Source: Neoaquamicrobium sediminum (GTDB taxonomy: Bacteria; Pseudomonadota; Alphaproteobacteria; Rhizobiales; Rhizobiaceae). From it: a stretch of DNA of 64,000 bases. The stretch lies in NCBI RefSeq assembly GCF_013240295.1, contig NZ_JABETK010000002.1:1860001-1924000 (forward strand), in the 5' to 3' direction. A model generated the notes under the pieces. That model saw only the letters and a program-made list of their open reading frames with translations. It was not told the DNA's origin and made no database searches. Below, one piece after another: positions 1 through 9,565 of this stretch. Every line of letters begins with the position of its first letter. The stretch's first letter is position 1. The position numbers and the translations under genes are program-made.

Positions 1-268
1 CCACGACGCTCTCCTGCTGGCGCGCGTTTCAATGGGAGATGAATGCTCCAAGAGATCAGTCGTTCCGTGGCACCAGGGCTTGCCGGGGGACGAGACGGGA
101 TCTGCAGTGTCTTCACGGAAAACGCTGGCGGCGCTGACCCCTGTGGCAGTCGATTTCGATGGTTGGGGGTCCGGGTCGAGGGAATAGCTCGAGAAGTCGG
201 CAAAGCCTGGGGAGGCCAAGAAAGAAACATCCACCCCTCGTAAACCCAGGGGGATGATTGGCTTGGAT

Positions 269-931
269 TCACCGCAAGCGCTTCGTGGCGAGCCACACGA
301 GGTGCCTCGCACCACCAGCGCGCACGCGCACCTCCTCGACCTCCAGACCGGCTTGCCGCAGACGTTTTGCAAACCGTTGATCTGGGGCGGCAGACCAAAT
401 GGCCAAAACACCGCCGGGATTGAGCGCCGCCTGCGCGGCAGCCAGTCCCGTTGCGTCATAGAGCTGGTCGTTCTCCGAGCGGGACAGCCCATCCGGGCCA
501 TTGTCGACATCGAGCAATATGGCGTCGAACGGCCCATTGTGGCGGATCACCGGCGCAACGTCGCCTTCGTGAAGGATGACCCGCGGATACGTCAGACTTG
601 CGCCATGAACGTCGGCGAGCGGGCCCTTCGCCCAGGCGATCACGCTCGGCACCAGTTCGGCGACGATAATCTCACACTGCTCGGAAAAATGCGCAAGTGC
701 TGCCCGTAGCGTAAAGCCCATGCCGAGACCGCCGATCAGGATCCGGGTCCCGTCACGCTTACCGATCCGCTTTGCCGCCAGGATCGCCAGCTGCTCTTCA
801 GAGCGGCCCCGGCGGCTGTTCATCAACTCGGTCGTGCCCGACATGATGGAAAACTCGTCGCCCCGTTGCATGAGCCGGAGTTCGCTCCCGCCGGGGACCG
901 GGGCTCGATCCACTTGCTTCCACGCCAGCAT
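269..931 (-). CDS. Spermidine-synthase-like SAM-dependent methyltransferase
   Basis: A 220-residue protein with a Rossmann SAM-binding core. The glycine motif GGLGMGFTLRAAL (about residues 68-80) is followed by the acidic strand end IIVAELVPSVIAWAKG and by DAILLDVDNGP (about 134-144), which occupies the aminopropyl/methyl-transfer site in the spermidine synthase (COG0421) fold. The N-terminal beta domain of true spermidine synthases is reduced, so polyamine synthesis cannot be asserted; these short homologues are normally annotated as spermidine-synthase-like methyltransferases of unknown substrate. ATG at 929-931 fits the family N-terminus. It stands alone, downstream of the helicase on the same strand with an 89-base gap, and no neighbour identifies its substrate. 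Fold call good, function unknown. Confidence 0.8.
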   Translation of the reverse strand: MLAWKQVDRAPVPGGSELRLMQRGDEFSIMSGTTELMNSRRGRSEEQLAILAAKRIGKRDGTRILIGGLGMGFTLRAALAHFSEQCEIIVAELVPSVIAWAKGPLADVHGASLTYPRVILHEGDVAPVIRHNGPFDAILLDVDNGPDGLSRSENDQLYDATGLAAAQAALNPGGVLAIWSAAPDQRFAKRLRQAGLEVEEVRVRAGGARHLVWLATKRLR

Positions 932-1020
932 GCTATGTCTTCATCTGTAAGGAAAACCAGGTTGTGCTTAAGGTTGGTCACGCTCATGTCTTCATGAACG
1001 AGGCGCGCCCATAGGCCCGT

Positions 1021-2833
1021 TCAGCCGGGGCGCTTCGGTTTGCCCTTGTTTTTCCGGGCATTGCCGGAATCGGCAGCGGCCGCCTTGCCACGGTGCGCAG
1101 GCTTCTTCCGCGTCTTTGCGTCCTTGCGGGCTTTCGGTTTGGCCTGCCAAGCTCTCTCGCGCACCTGACCAGCCGGCGCGATGATGATACCGCGTTCGGT
1201 GCTACCAGGCCGATTGATCTGCTCCGCAAACGCGGCTGCCTTGTCGGCGGCGATCTCGAACCGGGTTTGTGCATCCTCGATCCTGATCGCGCCGACGTCG
1301 CGTTTGGTCACACCGCCTGCCTTGCAGATCATCGGCAGCAGCCACTTCGGGTCGGCGCGCTGCTTGCGACCAAGCGATAGCGTGAACCAGACGCCACCCT
1401 CCATGTCTGGCCCCCGGGGCTCTCGCGCGGCGGCTGGGCCGCGCTCTTGCCCGTTCTTTTTGTCATACTTAGACTTTTTCGCGTGAAGCTCGGCCGCAGG
1501 CAGAGGGGTGAGGTCTTCCGGCACAGGGCGCGATGCGAGCTGCAGGCGCAGGAAGGCCGCGGCTATGCGCTCCGGAGCGACCTTCGCAAGCAGGTCCGCC
1601 ACGAACGCGGCTTCTGCTTCGTCCGGCTCGGCAGTGGCAAGCGCGGCGTCCGTTATGTCTTTGCGATACCGCGCCTCGATTTCGGCGATGCCGGGCGCGG
1701 TGCGCTCGACAGCCGTCAATTTGGCCAGCGCAAGGACGCGCTGCGCCGCGCCGCGCCTGTGTTGCGGCACGATGAGGACACACACGCCCTTGCGGCCTGC
1801 ACGTCCCGTCCGGCCGGAGCGGTGGAGAAGCGTTGCGGGGTTGCTCGGCACATCCGCATGGATGACGAGGTCCAGGTTCGGCAGGTCGATCCCTCGGGCC
1901 GCGACGTCGGTTGCCACGCAAACATGTGCCCTGCCGTCTCGCATCGCCTGTAGCGCGTTGGATCGCTCCGACTGGGCCATTTCTCCCCGAAAGCGAAACC
2001 ACGGAGAAGCCACGGTTGGAAAGGCGTGCGGTCAGGTGGCGCACGGCCTCGCGTGTGTGGCAGAACACCAGCGCGCTCGTGCTGTCAGAGTTGAGCAACG
2101 TGTTGATGACGGCGTGTTCGCGATCGTCACGCCGTACGAGCATCAATTGATATTCGATGTCGGCGTGTTGTTCAGTCGAGGCGGTCACCGCCACGCGTTG
2201 CGCATCCTTCTGAAAGGTTTTCGCCAGGTCCGCGATGCCACGCGGCACAGTTGCCGAGAACATCAGCGTCCGGCGTTCCACCGGCGCCGCGCCGAGGATG
2301 TATTCGAGGTCTTCGCGGAAACCGAGATCGAGCATTTCATCGGCCTCGTCGAGCACCACGACGTGCAGCCCTCCAAGGTCCAGCGCGCCTTTTGCGATGT
2401 GGTCGCGCAGGCGCCCGGGCGTGCCGACGACTAGATGCGCGCCGCGCTCAAGAGCCCGGCGTTCCTTGCGCATGTCCATGCCACCGACGCAGGTCGCAGT
2501 GTGAATGTGCGCCGCCCCATAGAGCCAGTCGAGTTCCCGCTGCACCTGAAGCGCCAGCTCGCGAGTCGGCGCGATAACGAGACCCAACGGCCTCTCCGCG
2601 GGACCGAAATGGTCAGCGCTCCCCAGCAGACTTGAGGCAATGGCGATGCCGAAGGCGACCGTCTTGCCCGAACCGGTTTGAGCCGAAACCAGCAGATCGG
2701 CTTCAATATAGCGCTGGCTCGCCATCTCCAACTGGACCGGCGTGAGATTTTTGTAGCCCTTCGCCTCGAGCGCTGAAGCAAGGGATGGATGGATGGATGG
2801 CGGGGAGGAATGGGCGTCGTGGGCTGCGGTCAT
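1021..2833 (-). pseudogene. DEAD-box RNA helicase with DbpA-type RNA-binding domain, frameshifted
   Basis: Two overlapping frames together encode a complete DEAD-box ATP-dependent RNA helicase of about 603 residues. The first frame has the Q motif (YKNLTPVQ), AQTGSGKT, PTRELALQV, TPGRL, DEADEMLD, SAT and ALVFCHT. The second frame continues with VATDVAARGID and HRSGRTGRAGRKG, then a DbpA-like RNA-binding domain (GGVWFTLSLGRK onward) and a Lys/Arg-rich tail. The frames join cleanly if one C is removed from the CCCC run at 1985-1988, which restores VVSLSG-EMAQSERSNAL. Role known from the family: unwinding structured rRNA or mRNA during ribosome assembly or cold adaptation. As read, the product stops shortly after motif IV and would be inactive. 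With every motif intact, a sequencing error is more likely than recent decay. Confidence 0.88.
2785..2800. repeat. Tetranucleotide tandem repeat (ATGG)x4
   Basis: Four perfect ATGG units lie inside the start of the helicase gene, where they encode the low-complexity segment around SIHPS (about residues 13-17). A change of one unit would shift the frame. Four copies is short for an active contingency locus, so this is recorded as a repeat without an implied function. Confidence 0.7.
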
Positions 2834-2961
2834 CTTGGGAAACCTCTGTGAGCGCGCCGCATACCATAGCCGGCGTGTCGACGCCTAAGGATTCCTGAAA
2901 TATCCGACCTTGATGATTGCTCGCGCCAGCTTTGCATCCGGCAGGCGGCGCAGTCGTGGCG

Positions 2962-4211
2962 CTAGTGCGAGGACATAGCGTCGTGAAGGGATCGGCACCC
3001 GGCGTATGTTCCGCCGCTGACGAGTTCAGCCACTTCACCGGTTTCCCAGATCAGCAGCGCATCGGCCGGACTGCGGTCGACGGGCGACAGGGACTGACCG
3101 AGGGCCTTCGCCGCGTTTTGCATCACGAGCGGAAGCCTGTCGCCCAAAGACGGCTTGAGGTGGGCGGCCAAGACCCCCATGGCGAGCGTGCGTTTTGGAT
3201 CGTGGATGCCCACCGGGCAGAACGCATCCTGGACGTTGTCGGTACCGAACGCCACGTTGACGCCAGCAGCTAGAAGCTCGGAGACGGCCGTCAGCCCACG
3301 CTCGCGCGGAATCGTTCTGTCCCGATCCTGCAGATAGAGATTGCTCGACGGCAGCGCGACCACAGAAAGGCCAGCGCGCGCCGTCAGCTCGATCCGCTGC
3401 TTCCGCACATCCTGCTCGATGACGGTAAGATTGCAGGCGTGGCCGCACAGCACCGGCCCGGCATGAGCGGTCCTGACTGCTTCGCGGGCGATGAGTTCGA
3501 GCCCGTCGAGCTCCGGCGAAAGGCCTTCGTCGACATGAAAGTCGAGCGCGAGGCCATGCCTGGCCGCAACGCTGAACATGTTGTGGATACCGGCAGCTCT
3601 TTCAGGCTGATCGAAGACGAACGCGCCCAAGGCACCTCCGGATTGAGCGATGGCCCGGCCAACGGCCTGCGAATAGCCGGCATCTGCCATTGATGCGATG
3701 GGCAGCAACGCGGCACGCTGGATAGTGATTTGGTCGCGCCAGTCCTCAGCAAGATCCCCGATCACACGCCACGCTAAAGGCAGGCGGTCAGGGTCACGGA
3801 TATCGACCTCCCAGTCGACATGGGTGCGCACCATGCGCGTGCCCGCGGCAACCATCTCTCGGATACCGCGCTCCGCGCGTCCGCGCAGATCGTCATATGT
3901 CCAGTTCATCTTGTCCGCCGATTGCGCCGTGATGGCGTCGAGCAGGCTTCCACCGGCGAAATCGAGGCGTTCGATCGTGAAGCACTTGTCGAGATGGCAA
4001 TGCGGCTCGACGAAAGGCGTTGTCACGAGACGCCCCCAAGATCGGTATCGACCGGGCCATCCTGCGACATGCCGGCGACCGACCCATCGCGGACGACCAG
4101 ATTACCGGCGAGACAGTCGCGGTCGCGCCGCCCTCCGAAACGCTGCGCGTCGGCGACAAGCGACGCCGGCACCCGCGCATTGCCCAGCACCGCATCCAGC
4201 CGCGCCGTCAT
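2962..4211 (-). pseudogene. Cytosine-deaminase-like amidohydrolase, frameshifted
   Basis: A metal-dependent amidohydrolase of the CodA/N-isopropylammelide type, about 416 residues when repaired. The N-terminal strand (LGNARVPASLVADAQ ... GNLVVRDGSVAGM) is in one frame. The metal-binding barrel is in the next: PFVEPHCHLDKC (HxH), DFHVDEGL (His), LCGHACNL (His) and FGTDNVQDAF (metal Asp). Adding one base to the CCCCC run at 4033-4037 gives the usual GGRLVTTPFVEPH junction. The start is ATG 4209-4211, which shares an ATGA with the reductase stop. The family hydrolyses C-N bonds of N-heterocycles (cytosine, triazines and similar). It is last in an operon with creatininase, oxidase and reductase genes, which suggests degradation of a nitrogenous cyclic compound. 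Substrate not determinable. Confidence 0.85.
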
Positions 4212-5467
4212 CAGGCGACCCGCTGCCCCTTGGGTGCCGCCGAAGCCGCCGCTAACCACCGTTTGAACGAAGCACCCACGGTGCCGTCTGAAATCTCCTG
4301 CGTGGCCGGAGTATAGCCGGCAGCAATCATCTTGCGGCCCAGCATGTGGTCGGCGGGCCGGTTGACGCTGTCGATGGCAATCAGTCTTCCCTGTCCGAAA
4401 TGGTAGACGGCGAAAGCGCCCTCGCCCGGATCACCCGCAACCACGTGCTCGTCCGCGTCCATGGAGAGTCCAACCATCTGCAGCTTCATGTCTGCGATGT
4501 CGGACCAGAACCACGGCACCGCCGTGTAAGGCTCCTGATGCTTGCCCACGATCACGCCGGCCAAATGCCTTGCCTGGTCGGTGGCGTTCTGCACGGATTC
4601 GAGCCGGACGAGACGGTCGAGCTGCCAGTGCGGGAAACGCACGCAATCGCCGATGGCGAAGATGCCTTCCGCCGAGGTGCGCATCTGCGCATCGACGACA
4701 ATGCCCCCGTCGACGGCAATGCCGGCCTCAACGGCCAATGCGACATCTGGATCAGCCCCGATGCCGACTACCACCATGTCGGCCGAAATTTCATCGCCGG
4801 ACTGCGTCCGCACGGCGCTGACGGCTCTCGATCCCAGAAACTCGGCAGCCGCAGTACCAAACCGGACATCCACCCCTGCCCCCGCCAGCCGCGCGAGAAC
4901 GTGTTTCGAGATCACCGGCGAGACTGCCCGCGCAAGCAATCTCTCGCCGATTTCGAGGACGGTCACGCCTTTGCCGGCAGCTGCCATCGTGGCCGCGATC
5001 TCGAGACCGATGAAACCACCGCCGACGATGACGACATTGCGCGCCGTCGCCATGGCCGATTTGATCCGACGAGCATCTGTCGCCGTGCGCAGCTCAAAGA
5101 CGCCATCGAGATCACATCCCTTCACCGCCGGGCGGCGCGGGACTGCCCCCGTTGCCAGGACGAGCTTGTCGAACGCAATCGCCTCCCCATCCACGATGCA
5201 GAAGCGAGCCGTGGCGTCGATCCGCTCCACCCGCTTGCCGGGGCGGTAGTCGATCGCATTGTTGACGTAGATCGCTTCGCCGCGAAGCGGCTGGAGATTG
5301 TCTTCGGTTCCCTTGAGAAACGCCTTTGAGAGCGGTGGGCGGTGATAGGGATACTCAGGCTCGTCGCCGATCAGCATGACCGACCCCTCATAGCCCTCTT
5401 GGCGCAACGAAACGGCAAGCTGCGATCCGCCATGCCCGGCCCCGACGATGACGACGCCCGTCATCAC
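4211..5467 (-). CDS. FAD/NAD(P)-dependent ferredoxin reductase-type oxidoreductase
   Basis: A 418-residue class I pyridine nucleotide-disulphide fold protein resembling BphA4/rhodocoxin reductases, which pass electrons from NAD(P)H to a ferredoxin. Visible: FAD-binding VVIVGAGHGGSQLA at the N-terminus, the family block PYHRPPLSK (about 40-48), the NAD-binding VVIVGGGFIGLEIAA (about 146-160), the second FAD segment IFAIGDCVRFPH (about 269-280) and a C-terminal Reductase_C-like domain with WFWSD. There is no redox CxxxxC pair, which fits this subfamily. Its stop overlaps the amidohydrolase start and its start overlaps the FAD-oxidase stop (ATGA in both cases), so translation is coupled. No Rieske oxygenase or ferredoxin lies in the window, so its partner must be encoded elsewhere or its role differs. 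Confidence 0.85.
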   Translation of the reverse strand: MMTGVVIVGAGHGGSQLAVSLRQEGYEGSVMLIGDEPEYPYHRPPLSKAFLKGTEDNLQPLRGEAIYVNNAIDYRPGKRVERIDATARFCIVDGEAIAFDKLVLATGAVPRRPAVKGCDLDGVFELRTATDARRIKSAMATARNVVIVGGGFIGLEIAATMAAAGKGVTVLEIGERLLARAVSPVISKHVLARLAGAGVDVRFGTAAAEFLGSRAVSAVRTQSGDEISADMVVVGIGADPDVALAVEAGIAVDGGIVVDAQMRTSAEGIFAIGDCVRFPHWQLDRLVRLESVQNATDQARHLAGVIVGKHQEPYTAVPWFWSDIADMKLQMVGLSMDADEHVVAGDPGEGAFAVYHFGQGRLIAIDSVNRPADHMLGRKMIAAGYTPATQEISDGTVGASFKRWLAAASAAPKGQRVA

Positions 5468-6885
5468 GAAGCCTTCCGCACCGGCTGGTGAGGCGGCAGC
5501 GCCTCGATCTCGTCGGGCGTCAGATGCTTAACCTCATCCCAGAAGCGCGACTTCGGCGAATTGAGCAGGCCGTGCGGGTCGAGCCGCTTCTTCCATGCCA
5601 GATGGCGGAAGTCTGGTTTCATCGACCCGCCCTCGACATAGGGCACGTGCGGATTGGATGTCGGGCAGCCATGCTCGTCGTAAACGCGCGCGAGCTCGAA
5701 CAGTCGCTCGTCGCTCGTGTAGCGCACCACTGGCAGGTCGAAGGCGACGAGCTCGCCGTTGAGAAGCGCGAACTCGTGGTGCATGAGAACCTCGTCGCCG
5801 AAAATGCGCCGGAGCGGATCGATCTTCGCACTGTCGAGCGGCGCGCGGACGGTGACCTGTAGATTGGTCACCGAGCGATCCTGCTTCAGCACCTGCAGTG
5901 TCGTATGGTTGTAGGAGAATTCGGACAGGGCCGGCAGGCCGGAGGCCTTCATCGCCGCATCGTCCAGCTCAAGTTCTGTCGTCCCGCCATGCTCTTCGAT
6001 CAGGCGCAGGGCGTCCGCGAGATGCTCGTCGGCGACCATCACCAGAAGGAGGTCGCGCCCACGGCTGGAGATGTCACCGAGTTGCCTGATCGACGAGGCG
6101 ATACGTCCGTCGACAGTGGTCAGGAGCTTCAGGTTCAGTTCCCGCGCCGAACCCAGCGCAATGCCGGCCTCGAAAGCCTGCTTGTAGGTGTCGAACGACG
6201 CGATCACGTTGATCCAGCGCGGCGACGGCACAGTGCGCAGGACCAGATCGGTGATGATGCCGTTCAGCCCCCACGCGTGGTGGATCGCGGAGATGTCCTT
6301 GCCAGAGAACACATGACGCTGCGGCTCCTTCTCGATCGACAGGACGCCGATACTTTCCACATTGCCGCCATCGCGCAGCATGCCATGCCGGATCGAGCCG
6401 ATACCACCCGAACCGCCGGCGATGAAGCCGCCAATGGTCGCGATTGCCTCGGTCGACGGGAACAGGGGCAGTGCGCGCCCGTGATCGGCGAGCGCTTCGT
6501 TGATCGCGCCGATCTTCGCGCCGGCCTCGACATGCACGGTGGCCGGTCCGATCTCGAGGACCTGGCCGACGCCGGTCATGTCGATGATAAGGCCACCCTC
6601 CATGGGCACGGCCTGCCCGTAATTGCCGGTGCCGCCGCCACGAACGACCATCGGCACATTCCACTCGACAGCCACGGCGATGCAGCGTTTGAGCTCCTCG
6701 ACCGACTTCGGCGCGGCGACCAGATCGCCGAAGCAGGAGGCGAGTTCCCGGTTGAGGATCGGGCTGTACCAGAAGAAGTCGCGCGAACGCTTCTTCACGA
6801 TGGACGGCGTGTCGAACGTTTCCACATCGCCCAGCGCCGATGCAAAGGCGCTCCAGTCGATGTCGTTCTTGCCTGAAATGGACAT
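5464..6885 (-). CDS. FAD-linked oxidase (PCMH/GlcD-type)
   Basis: A 473-residue flavoprotein of the glycolate oxidase GlcD/vanillyl-alcohol oxidase superfamily. The PCMH FAD-binding domain spans about residues 45-230: PMVVRGGGTGNYGQAVPM binds the pyrophosphate and GGFIAGGSGGIGSIRHG contacts the flavin. A FAD-oxidase C-terminal domain follows. Such enzymes oxidise alpha-hydroxy acids, D-lactate-like acids or alcohols. ATG 6883-6885 is chosen over the longer open frame because GGAGG stands 7 bases upstream and MSISGKND starts the conserved region; the frame upstream is low-complexity and overlaps the creatininase gene. Middle gene of the four-gene catabolic operon. Substrate unknown. Confidence 0.85.
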   Translation of the reverse strand: MSISGKNDIDWSAFASALGDVETFDTPSIVKKRSRDFFWYSPILNRELASCFGDLVAAPKSVEELKRCIAVAVEWNVPMVVRGGGTGNYGQAVPMEGGLIIDMTGVGQVLEIGPATVHVEAGAKIGAINEALADHGRALPLFPSTEAIATIGGFIAGGSGGIGSIRHGMLRDGGNVESIGVLSIEKEPQRHVFSGKDISAIHHAWGLNGIITDLVLRTVPSPRWINVIASFDTYKQAFEAGIALGSARELNLKLLTTVDGRIASSIRQLGDISSRGRDLLLVMVADEHLADALRLIEEHGGTTELELDDAAMKASGLPALSEFSYNHTTLQVLKQDRSVTNLQVTVRAPLDSAKIDPLRRIFGDEVLMHHEFALLNGELVAFDLPVVRYTSDERLFELARVYDEHGCPTSNPHVPYVEGGSMKPDFRHLAWKKRLDPHGLLNSPKSRFWDEVKHLTPDEIEALPPHQPVRKAS

Positions 6886-6907
6886 GTATTTCCTCCGGCG
6901 TTCTTCT

Positions 6908-7720
6908 TCAGCGGGAGCGGTTTTGCCGGTCCTGCTGATCGCAGAACCGGTCGAATTCGGACAGGAATGCAGCGAAGTTGCGTGCGGCGGTCGCAAGCAG
7001 CTCCTCGCCCAGTTCGGCAGTCGCCGCTGAGGCATCGCCACAGGCGCCAGGTACGCTGAGATCCTCGATTGTCCATGCCGGTCGGGCGCGGCCGGGTGTA
7101 AGTCCGATATGGCGGAACTCCTCCTGCCAGCCTTCGGCCGCATTGCCGAAATCGGCGGCGGCATCCATGGCGACGAGGTCCGGCTTCAGTGCCAGCATCG
7201 CGCTGGTCTCGACCAGGCCGGCGTGGATGCCAAAGGAACGCTCACGGGCATCGCCATGCCGGTCGGCCTCGTTGAAATTGTACCAGTTGCAGGTCGCGAC
7301 ATGCAGGCCGTGCTCCACCTTCAGGTCGCGCGCGGCGATGTCGAGCACCGGCGCGTTGCCGCCATGGGCGTTGAGCAGCACCAGCCGGCGAAAGCCGGTC
7401 CGCGCGAGGCTCGCGGCAATGTCCGCCAGAAGCCGCAGCATCGTTTCGGCGGAGAGGCTTATCGTGCCGGGTATCGCGCCATGCTCGTTGCTCTTGCCAT
7501 AGGCAAAGCCCGGCATGGCCAGCACCGGCAGCTCTGCCGGCAGATGCGCGAGCGAGCGCTCCAGCACTGCTTCCGCCAGATCGCGGTCGACCGACACCGG
7601 CAGATGCGGGCCATGCTGCTCGATGGCGCCAACCGGCAGCACCGCGATCGTGCGGCTTCGATCGATGGATGCGAACTGCGCGCGTGAAAGATCGGCCCAT
7701 CGGGCGAGATGGCGCGTCAT
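6908..7720 (-). CDS. Creatininase-family amidohydrolase
   Basis: A 270-residue protein with the creatininase (creatinine amidohydrolase) hallmarks: metal motif PVGAIEQHGPHLP (residues 29-41), a conserved Asp in VSVDRDLAE, GKSNEHGAIPGTISL (about 75-89), LLNAHGGN (about 113-120), and the Glu in the GLVETSAM helix. Members hydrolyse cyclic amides such as creatinine, or remove a formamide in F420, riboflavin or mycofactocin-type pathways. The downstream FAD oxidase, reductase and cytosine-deaminase-like hydrolase favour a catabolic role on a nitrogenous ring compound. First gene of its operon; it diverges from ridA across a 313-base spacer. Confidence 0.85.
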   Translation of the reverse strand: MTRHLARWADLSRAQFASIDRSRTIAVLPVGAIEQHGPHLPVSVDRDLAEAVLERSLAHLPAELPVLAMPGFAYGKSNEHGAIPGTISLSAETMLRLLADIAASLARTGFRRLVLLNAHGGNAPVLDIAARDLKVEHGLHVATCNWYNFNEADRHGDARERSFGIHAGLVETSAMLALKPDLVAMDAAADFGNAAEGWQEEFRHIGLTPGRARPAWTIEDLSVPGACGDASAATAELGEELLATAARNFAAFLSEFDRFCDQQDRQNRSR

Positions 7721-8033
7721 GACGGCATGCTCCCATTGGATGATGGCAAGGTGCGGCCGAAGCGCGAGAAGCGTCGCCGATCGATTCTATAGTGGGGGAT
7801 ATTCATGAGGCTTTTTCCGAACATCTCGCTTTTCCGCTGATCGCCATGCGACCGGTCGAATTGCGGCTCGTTCCGTAAAAGCCCTGTGCCATGGGGTACC
7901 GCAATGTCATCGAAGGCGGCTGCACTGTCAAGCTCCTGCCACCGTGTCAGCCACCGGCGAAACGGTTCCGCAACAACCACTTCTGTCCTATGGCTTGGCG
8001 CAGCATCAACCAACCCGGCAGGGAGATTCGACA
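7721..8033. other. Divergent intergenic region, creatininase operon / ridA
   Basis: This 313-base spacer holds the promoters of two divergent units. No recognisable operator, RNA gene or conserved short gene was found. Open frames crossing it on either strand lack conserved features or a good ribosome site. The in-frame extension of RidA back to an ATG at 7944 adds residues not found in that family, so it is treated as non-coding. Confidence 0.5.
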
Positions 8034-8423
8034 TTGCCCAAATCCGTCAACGCAGGTGACATAGCGGCCCCCTTCTCCAACTACAGTCACGGCATGCTGG
8101 TGTCGGCCGGAAGCGACGTGCTGTTCTGTTCCGGCCAGCTTGGCAACGCGCCCGATGGCAGCGTTCCGGAAGGTTGTGCCGCGCAGGCGGAGCAGTGCTT
8201 TGCCAATGCCGAGGCGATCCTGCGCGCCGCCGGCATGGGTCTTTCCGATGTCGTGCGCATCAATGCCTATGTGACGGCGCGCGAGCATATGGCTCCCTAT
8301 ATGGAGGTTCGTAACCGGCTCTTTGCCGAGCCCTATCCCGCATCCACGCTAGTGATCGTGTCCGGCTTCTCGCGACCCGAATTTGTGGTCGAAGTCGAGG
8401 TGGTCGCAGCGCGCAAGCCCTGA
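8034..8423 (+). CDS. RidA-family (YjgF/YER057c/UK114) protein
   Basis: A 129-residue RidA-family protein. Family members hydrolyse reactive enamine/imine intermediates released by PLP enzymes, or act as related deaminases. Visible family blocks: PFSNYSHGMLVSAGSDVLFCSGQLG near the N-terminus, AEAILRAAGMGLSDVVRINAYVT in the middle and the C-terminal PASTLVIVSGFSRPEFVVEVEVVAAR. The catalytic Arg of canonical RidA (IVEIEC/R-V block) is not obvious, so it may be another Rid subgroup. The start chosen is TTG 8034 because GGGAG lies 8 bases upstream and the length then matches the family; an upstream ATG would add about 30 unconserved residues. It converges on the dehydratase gene with only 6 bases between stops. 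Confidence 0.8.
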   Translation: MPKSVNAGDIAAPFSNYSHGMLVSAGSDVLFCSGQLGNAPDGSVPEGCAAQAEQCFANAEAILRAAGMGLSDVVRINAYVTAREHMAPYMEVRNRLFAEPYPASTLVIVSGFSRPEFVVEVEVVAARKP

Positions 8424-8429
8424 CGCCGC

Positions 8430-9560
8430 CTACTGGTAAGATGCGCCTGGAATGAACGGATATTTCTCGATCACCTTCTCGTCTATCTCGACCCCGAGTC
8501 CCGGCGCATCCGGCGCGAGAATGGTCCCGTCGACGATTTCGAACGGGGTGCCGAGCTCATCGCGGAATGCGTTGATGGCGGAGACATCCGCCTCGTAGAT
8601 AAAGGCATTCGGCGCCACCGAAAGCACATGGGTGGACGCAGCCGTGCTCAGCACCGATGCGCTCGTGTGCGGCGCGAACTGAAGGTGCCATGCGCCTGCC
8701 AGGGCAGCAATTTTCAGGATCTCGGTGATACCGCCCGTCTTGCAGCAATCCGCCTGCACGAACTGAATGACCTCCTCGCTGATGAGTGTTCTCAGTTCAT
8801 GCCGTGTGAAATGGTTCTCGCCGGCCGCCAGCGGCGTCGCCGTCAGGTCGCGCAGACGCCGGTAGCCCGGCAGGTTGTCCGGCGTGAACGGCTCCTCCAG
8901 CCAGGCAAGGCGACCTGCCTCGCAGACCTCGGCGATGCGGGCGACGTCGGCGGTGCGGTAGCGGGTGCCGGCGTCCGCCGCAAGCGTGATCTCGGGACCG
9001 AATGCCGCCCTGACTGCGCTCACGCGCTCGAGGTCCTTCTCAAGCGTATCGCCGACGCGCAGCTTCATGAAGTCGTAGCCGCGCGCGATGAACCCCTCTA
9101 TCTCTCGCTTGAGATCGTCCACCGGCTGGAAGCCAAGGCTGATGCCGCCGGCATAGGCGCGGATCGGCCGCCTCTTGCCGCCGAGCAGCCGATAGACCGG
9201 CTGGCCGAGGTCCTTGCCCTTGATGTCCCACAGTGCAAGGTCGACCCCGCTCAGCCCGATCACCGCAGCAGCTCCCGGCCCGTGGGTCGCTATGTAATGC
9301 CTGTAGGACTTGTCCCAGATCGCTTCGGTCTCGTGCGCGTCCATGCCGATGAGCGATGGGCCGAGCGCATCGTTGATGAATGCGGCAATCGTACTCGGCG
9401 TCTGCGCGTGGTGGGCCTCGCCGTAGCCGACAATGCCGCACTCGGTCTCGATCCGCACCAGCACCATGTCGCGCTTGGCGGACCGCCCGACGGCGAAAAC
9501 CGCTCCGCCCGGAGTCGGGCAGGACAATGCGAAGGCCTGGATACGCTTGATCTTGGTCAT
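8430..9560 (-). CDS. Enolase-superfamily (mandelate racemase/sugar-acid dehydratase) enzyme
   Basis: A 376-residue mandelate racemase/muconate-lactonizing-type barrel. Acid-sugar dehydratases and racemases of this group abstract a proton alpha to a carboxylate with Mg2+. Visible: an N-terminal capping domain, catalytic KLRVG (Lys-x-Arg), LAADAGTRY (first metal Asp), LEEPF (second metal Glu), AAGEN (third), and the general-base pair of VQADCCKTGG Asp with FAPHTS His. The Lys/His architecture is that of the mandelate racemase subgroup, so a sugar-acid dehydratase is likely. The start is ATG 9558-9560; the longer open frame is a shadow of the upstream permease. It is the last gene of the ROK-isomerase-GH31-transporter unit, which fits carbohydrate catabolism. 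Confidence 0.85.
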   Translation of the reverse strand: MTKIKRIQAFALSCPTPGGAVFAVGRSAKRDMVLVRIETECGIVGYGEAHHAQTPSTIAAFINDALGPSLIGMDAHETEAIWDKSYRHYIATHGPGAAAVIGLSGVDLALWDIKGKDLGQPVYRLLGGKRRPIRAYAGGISLGFQPVDDLKREIEGFIARGYDFMKLRVGDTLEKDLERVSAVRAAFGPEITLAADAGTRYRTADVARIAEVCEAGRLAWLEEPFTPDNLPGYRRLRDLTATPLAAGENHFTRHELRTLISEEVIQFVQADCCKTGGITEILKIAALAGAWHLQFAPHTSASVLSTAASTHVLSVAPNAFIYEADVSAINAFRDELGTPFEIVDGTILAPDAPGLGVEIDEKVIEKYPFIPGASYQ

Positions 9561-9565
9561 GTGCT

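Noticed and set aside
1..268. 66-codon frame at 43-243 upstream of the methyltransferase end
   Set aside because: No recognisable domain, no ribosome site and atypical composition; region left as non-coding.
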